Shown here: positions 58,072 through 64,000 of the stretch, one piece after another
How positions within the stretch are numbered: position 1 is the first letter of the stretch
Layout of the letters: each line of letters starts with the position of its first letter
DNA from: Mercurialis annua
Taxonomy: Eukaryota; Streptophyta; Magnoliopsida; Malpighiales; Euphorbiaceae
Length of the DNA stretch: 64,000 bases
Assembly: GCF_937616625.2 (NCBI RefSeq)
Contig: NC_065574.1
Location: forward strand, 31,250,501-31,314,500
Direction: 5' to 3'
Notes under the pieces: generated by a model
Databases searched by the model: none
What the model saw: the letters and a program-made list of their open reading frames with translations, nothing else
What the model was told of the DNA's origin: nothing
Translations under genes and position numbers: made by a program

Positions 58072-61000
58072 TTTACGAAATAAATCCAAGCGTTTCACCT
58101 TTTTAGCAATTAAAGTCAAACGTTAACAAACGTTACGAAACAAATCCAAGCGTTTCACCTTTTTTGCAATTTAAGCCAAACGTTTACAAACTTTCCGAAT
58201 CAAATCTAAGCCACCTTTTTAGTAATTTAAGCCAAAGGTTTACAAAGGTTACGAAATAAATCCAAGCGTTTCAGCTTTTTAGCAATTTAAGCCAAACGTT
58301 TACAAACGTCACGAAACAAATCCAAGCGTTTCACCTTTTTAGCAATTTAAGCCAAACGTAGAGAAACTTTGCGAAACAAATCCAAACGTTTCACCTTATT
58401 AGCGATTTAAGCCAAACCTTTATAAATGTTTCCCTTTTTTAGCGATTTATGCCAAACATTTACAAAATGTTACGAAACAAATCCAAACGTTTTGCCTTTT
58501 TTAGCAATTTAATCCAAACATTTACAAACGTTATGAAACAAATCCAAACGTTCCACCTTTTTAGCGATTTAAGCCAAGCGTATACAAACATTATGAAACA
58601 AAACCAAACGTTTAGAACATTATGAAACAAATCCAAACGTTCCATATTTTTAGCGATTTTAGCCAATCATTTACAAACATTACGAAACAAATCCAAGCGT
58701 TTCACGTTTTTAGCAATTTAAGCCAAACGTTTACAAAGTTACGAAACAAATTCAAACGTTTCATGTTTTTAGCGATTTAAGCCAAACCTTTACAAACCTT
58801 ACGAAACATATCCAAACGATTCTCTTTTTTACCGATTTAAGCCAAACGTTTACAAACGTTACAAAAAATATCTAAATGTTTCACCTTTTTAGCGATTTAA
58901 GCCAAACATTTACAAACATTTTGTCTTTTTAGCGATTTATGCCAAACGTTTACAAATTGTTACGAAACAAATCCAAACGTTTCGCCTTTTTAGCAATTTA
59001 AACCAAACGTTTACAAACGTTACGAAACAAATCCAAACGTTTCCCCTTTTTAGCGATATAAGCCAAACGTTTACAAACGTTATGAAACAAATAAAACGTT
59101 TCACATTTGTAGCGATTTAAGCAAAACCTTTACAAACGTTACGAAACAAAACCAAGCGTTACACCTTTTTTGCAATTTAAGCCAAACGTTTACAAACGTT
59201 ACAAAACAAATCAATGCGTTTCACCTTTTTAGCAATTTAAGCCAAACGTTTACAAACGTTCCGAATCAAATCCAAGCCACCTTTTTAGTAATTTAAGCAT
59301 AACATTTACAAACGTTACGAAACAAATCCAAGTGTTTCACCTTTTTAGCGATTTAAGTCAAACATTTACAAACGTTGCGAAACAAATCCAAACGTTTGCA
59401 AACGTTATGAAACAAAACTAAACGTTTCACCTTTTTAGCAATTCAAGCCAAATATTTACAAACGTTACGAAACAAATCCAAACGTTTCCCCATTTTAGCG
59501 ATTAAAGCCAAACGTATAAAACGTTACGAAACAAATCCAAACGTTTCATCTTTTAGCGATTAATGCCAAACATTTACTAACGGTACGAAACAAATCCAAA
59601 CGTTTCACCTTTTTAATGATTAAAGCCAAAGGTTTGCAAACGTTGCGAAATAAATTCAAACGTTTCACATTTTTAGCAGTTTTAGCCACACGTTTACAAA
59701 CGTTACGAAACAAATCCAAACGTTCCTCCCTTTTAACAATTTAAGCCAAACGTTTTACAAACGTTACGAAACAAATCCAATCGTTTCACCGGTTTAGCAA
59801 TTTAAGCCAAACGTTTACAAACGTTACGAAACAAATCAAAAACATTTTACCTTTTTAGCGATTTAAGCCAAACATTAACAAACGCTTCGAAACAAATTCA
59901 AACGTTTCACCTTTTTAGCGATTTAAGCCAAATGTTTAGAAACGTTACGAAACAAATCCAAGCATTTCACGTTTTTAGCAATTTAAGCCAAATGTTTACA
60001 AACGTCATGAAACAAATTCAAGCGTTTCACCTTTTTAGCAATTTAAGCCAAAAGTTTACAAATTTTACCAAAAAAATCCAAACGTTTCGCATTTTTAGCG
60101 ATTTAAGCCAAACATTTACAAAGGTTAAGAAATAAATTCAAATGTTTCCCCTTTTTAGCAATTTAAGCCAAACGTTTACAAACGTTACGAAAGAAATCCA
60201 AGTGTTTCACCTTTTCAGATATTTAAACCAAACGTTTACAAACAATAAGTAACAAATCCAAGCGTTTTACCTTTTTTGATATTTATGCCAAACGTTTACA
60301 AACTTTACGAAACAAATCCAAGCGTTTTACCTTTTTAGCAATTTAAGCCAAATATTTACAAAAGTTACAAAAAAAATCCAAAGGTTTTATCTTTTTAGCG
60401 ATTTAAGCCAAACATTTCCAAATGTTTCCCCTTTTTAGCGTTTTATGCCAAACGTTTAAAAAATGTTACGAAACAAATACAAAGATTTTGCCTTTTAGCA
60501 ATTTAAGCCAGACGTTTACAAACGTTACGAAACAAATCCAAACGTTTCACCTTTTTAGCGATATAAGCCAAACGTATACAAACATTACGAAACAAATCCA
60601 GACGTTTCACATTTTTAGCGATTTAAGCGAAACCCTTACAAACGTTACGAAACAAATCCAAGCGTTTCACCTTTTTAACAATTTAAGCAAAACGTTTACA
60701 AACGTTACGAAACAAATCCAAGCACTTACCCTTTTAACCAATTTAAGCCAAATGTATACAAATGTTATGAAAAAAATCCAAACGTTTCACCTTTTTAGCG
60801 ATTTAAGCCAAATGTTTACAAACATTACGAAACAAATCCAAATGTTTTCACTTTTTAGCGATTTAAGCCTAACTATTACGAACTTTGCCAAACAAATCTT
60901 AACGTTTCACCTTTTTAGCGATTGAAGCCAAACATTTACAACCGTTTTGCCTTTTTAGCGATTTATGGCAAACATTCACAAATTGTTACGAAACAAATCA

Positions 61001-64000
61001 AAACATTTCACCTTTTTAGCAATTTAGGCCAAACGTTTACAAACATTAGGAAACAAATCCAAATGTTTCCCCTTTTTAATGATTTAAGCCAAACATATAC
61101 AAACTTACGAAACAAATCCAAGCGTTTCACCTTTTTAGCAATTTAAGCCAAACGTATACAAATTTTATGAAACAAATTTAAACGTTTCACGTTTTTAGTG
61201 ATTTAAGCCAAACGTTTACAAACGTTACGAAACAAGTCCAAACGTTTTACTTTTTTAGCAATTTAAGCCAAACTTTTACAAAGGTTACAAAAAAAAACTA
61301 AAAGTTTTATCTTTTTAGCGATTTAAGCCAAACATTTACAAATGTTTCCCCTTTATAGCGATTAATGCCAAACGGTTACAAAATGTTACGAAACAAATCC
61401 AAATGTTTTGCCTTTTTAGCAATTTAAGCTAAATGTTTACAAACGTTACGAAACAAATCTAAACGTTTCCCCTTTTTAGCGATTTAAGCCAAACGTATAT
61501 AAACATTACGAAACAAAACCAAACGTTTAGACTGTTACGAAACAAATCAAAACGTTTCACATTGTTAGCAATTTAAGCCAAACATTTAAAAACTTTACGA
61601 AACAAAATTAAATGTTACATCTTTTTCGCAATTTAAGCCAAACGTTTACAAACGTTACGAAACAAATCCAAGCGTTTCACCTTTTTTTAGCAATTAATGC
61701 CGAATGTTTACAAACGTTACGAAAAAAACCAAACGTTTCACTTTTTTAGCGATTTTAGCCAAACGTTTATAAACGTTATTAATCAAATTCAAACGTTTCA
61801 CCATTTTTGCGATTTAAGCCTAACTTTTAAAATATTATGAAACAAATGCAAACGTTTCCCCATTTTAGCGATGTAAGCCAAATTTTTTAAACGTTACGAA
61901 ACAAATCCAAATGTTTCATCTTTTTAGCGATTTATGCCAAACGTTTACAAACGTTACAAAAAAAATCCAAGCGTTACACCTTCTTAGTGATTAAAGCCAA
62001 ACGTTTACAAATGTTACGAAACAAATCTAAATGTTTTACTTTTTTAGCAATTTAAGCCAAACGTTTACAAATATTACAAAAAATAACCAAATGTTTTATC
62101 TTTTTAGCGATTTAAGCCAAACATTTACCAATGGTTCCCCTTCTTAGCAATTTATGCCAAACGTTTACAAAATGTTACGAAAGAAATCCAAACGTTTTGC
62201 CTTCTTAGCAATTTAAGCCAAACGTTTATAAACGTTACGAAACAAATCTAAACGTTTCCCCTTTTTAGCGATTTAAGCCAAACGTATACAAACATTACGA
62301 AACAAAACCAAACGTTTAGAACGTTACAAAACAAATCAAAACGTTTCACATTTTTAGCGATTTAAACCAAACATTTACAAATGTTACAAAACAAAACAAA
62401 GCGTAACATCTTTTTCGCAATTTAAGCCAAACGTTTACAAACGTTACAAAACAAATCCAAGCGTTTCACCTTTTTTAGCAATTAAATCCGAACGTTTACA
62501 AACGTTATGAAAAAAAACCAAACGTTTCACCTTTTTAGCGATTTTAGCCATACATTTACAAACGTTATGAATCAAATTCAAACGTTTCCCCATTTTTTAG
62601 ATTTAAGCCAAACGTTTAAAACGTTATGAAACAAATGCAAACGTTTCCCCTTTTTAACGATGTAAGCCAAACGTTTAAAACATTACGAAACAAATCCAAA
62701 AGTTTCATCTTTTTAGCGATTTATGCTAAACGTTTACAAACGTTACGAAACAAATCCAAACGTTCCACCTTTTTAGTGATTAAAGCCAAACGTTTACAAA
62801 CGTTGCAAAATAAATTCAAACGTTTTCCATTTTTAGCAATTTAAGCCAACCGTTTACAAACGTTAAGAAAAATAAACAAGCGTTTCACCTTTTTAGCAAT
62901 TTTAGCCAAACATTTACAAACGTTATGAATCAAATTCAAACGTTTCCCCATTTTTGAGATTTAAGCCAAACGTTTAAAACGTTATGAAACAAATGCAAAC
63001 GTTTCCCCATTTTAACGATGTAAGCCAAACGTTTAAAACATTACGAATCAAATCCAAAAGTTTCATCTTTTTAGCGATTTATGCCAAACGTTTACAAACC
63101 TTACGAAACAAATTCAAACGTTCCACCTTTTTAGCGATTAAAGCCGAACGTTTACACACGTTATGAAAAAAAAACCAAACATTCCACCTTTTTAGTGATT
63201 AAAGCCAAACGTTTACAAACGTTGCGAAATAAATTCAAACATTTTCCATTTTTAGCGATTTTAGCCAACCGTTTACAAAGGTTACGAAAAATAACCAAGC
63301 GTTTCACCTTTTTAGCAATTTAAGCCACACATTTACAAACGTAGCGAAACAAATCCAACCGTTTCACCTTTTTAGAAATTTAAGCCAAATGTTTACAAAC
63401 GTTATGAAACAAATCCAAGTGTTTCACCTTTTTAGCAATTTAAGCCAAACGTTTACAAACGTTACCAAAAAAATCCAAACGTTTCGCGTTTTTAGCGATT
63501 TAAACCAAACATTTACAAACGTTAAGAAACAAATCTAAATGTTTCACCTTTTTAGCAATTTAAGCCAAACGTTTACAAACGTTGCGAAACAAATCCAAGC
63601 GTTTCACTGTTTAGAAATTTAAGCCAAACATTTACAAACGTTACTAAACAAATCCAAATGTTTTACCTTTTTAGCAATTTATGCCAAACGTTTACAAACG
63701 TTATGAAACAAATCTAAGCGTTTTACATTTTTAGCAATTTAGTCCAAACTTTTACAGATGTTACAAAAAAATCCAAATGTTTTATCTTTTTAGCGATTTA
63801 AGCCAAACATTTATTAACGTTACGAAACAAATCCAAGCGTTTCACATTTTTAGCAATTTAAGCCAAACGTTTACAAACGTTACGAAACAAATGCAAACGT
63901 TTGACCTTTTTAGCGATTTAAGCCAAACGTTTACAAAAGTAATGAGACAAATCCAAACGTTTCACCTTTTTAGCAATTTAAGCCAAACGTTTACAAACGT
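58072..64000. repeat. 60-bp satellite DNA, array III (continues past window)
   Basis: Same monomer. The monomer order after 58072 follows that after about 8.9 kb in array I (CTTTCCGAATCAAATC at about 58191 and 9009). Marker monomers also shared with other units include GTTATGAAACAAATGCAAACG near 61840, 62626 and 62980. The long plus-strand open frames at 60422-60925 and elsewhere are repeat translations. No gene. Confidence 0.96.

Noticed and set aside
7578..64000. Centromere or telomere identity of the array
   Set aside because: No telomere repeats are visible, and nothing in the sequence alone shows centromeric chromatin.

Overview
This window looks like plant nuclear heterochromatin. There are no prokaryotic genes and no host single-copy genes that I can support. 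About 40 kb is one tandem satellite with a 60-bp monomer. The rest is LTR retrotransposons of lineages known from flowering plants: Ty1/copia, a Tekay/Del-like Ty3/gypsy family (two copies), and a Tat-lineage Ty3/gypsy element. Species cannot be named from the sequence, and nothing shows whether the satellite is centromeric.

Layout. 1-4856: the 5' half of a decayed Ty1/copia element on the minus strand, with a 1,991-bp LTR at 2866-4856. It is inserted in the integrase gene of a Tekay-like element, whose remainder (minus strand) fills 4857-7564; that element lost protease and RT, so Gag runs into RNase H. 7578-37185: satellite array I, containing several nested higher-order duplications and one 273-bp foreign insert at 19256-19528. 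37186-46734: a complete young Tat-lineage element (minus strand), bounded by a perfect ATTAC target duplication. It has 413-bp LTRs, a gag-pol with only two TGA stops, two predicted introns in pol, and a spliced antisense additional gene (plus strand, 37997-40071). 46740-51231: satellite array II. 51232-58071: a second Tekay-like element (plus strand) with both outer LTR ends, but RT, RNase H, integrase and the first half of the 3' LTR deleted. 58072-64000: satellite array III, running off the window.

History. The two dated insertions look similarly young: 4 differences in 413 bp between the Tat LTRs, and about 18 substitutions in about 1.58 kb between the Tekay-B LTRs (counted by eye). The Tat element split a roughly 1.04-kb higher-order satellite unit, so that unit had already been amplified. 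The copia insertion is younger than the Tekay-A element it interrupts.

How the genes work together. In the Tat element the minus-strand transcript starts from the right-hand LTR, is primed next to it at 46300-46321, and encodes Gag, protease, RT, a degenerate RNase H, a second (archaeal-type) RNase H and integrase. Removing two short GT-AG introns joins the second RNase H and the integrase into one frame with all catalytic residues present. The antisense gene converges on pol from the other end. The most interesting observations are the sense-strand pol introns, the spliced antisense gene, the 10-bp architecture of the satellite, and a gag frameshift shared by the two Tekay-like copies.
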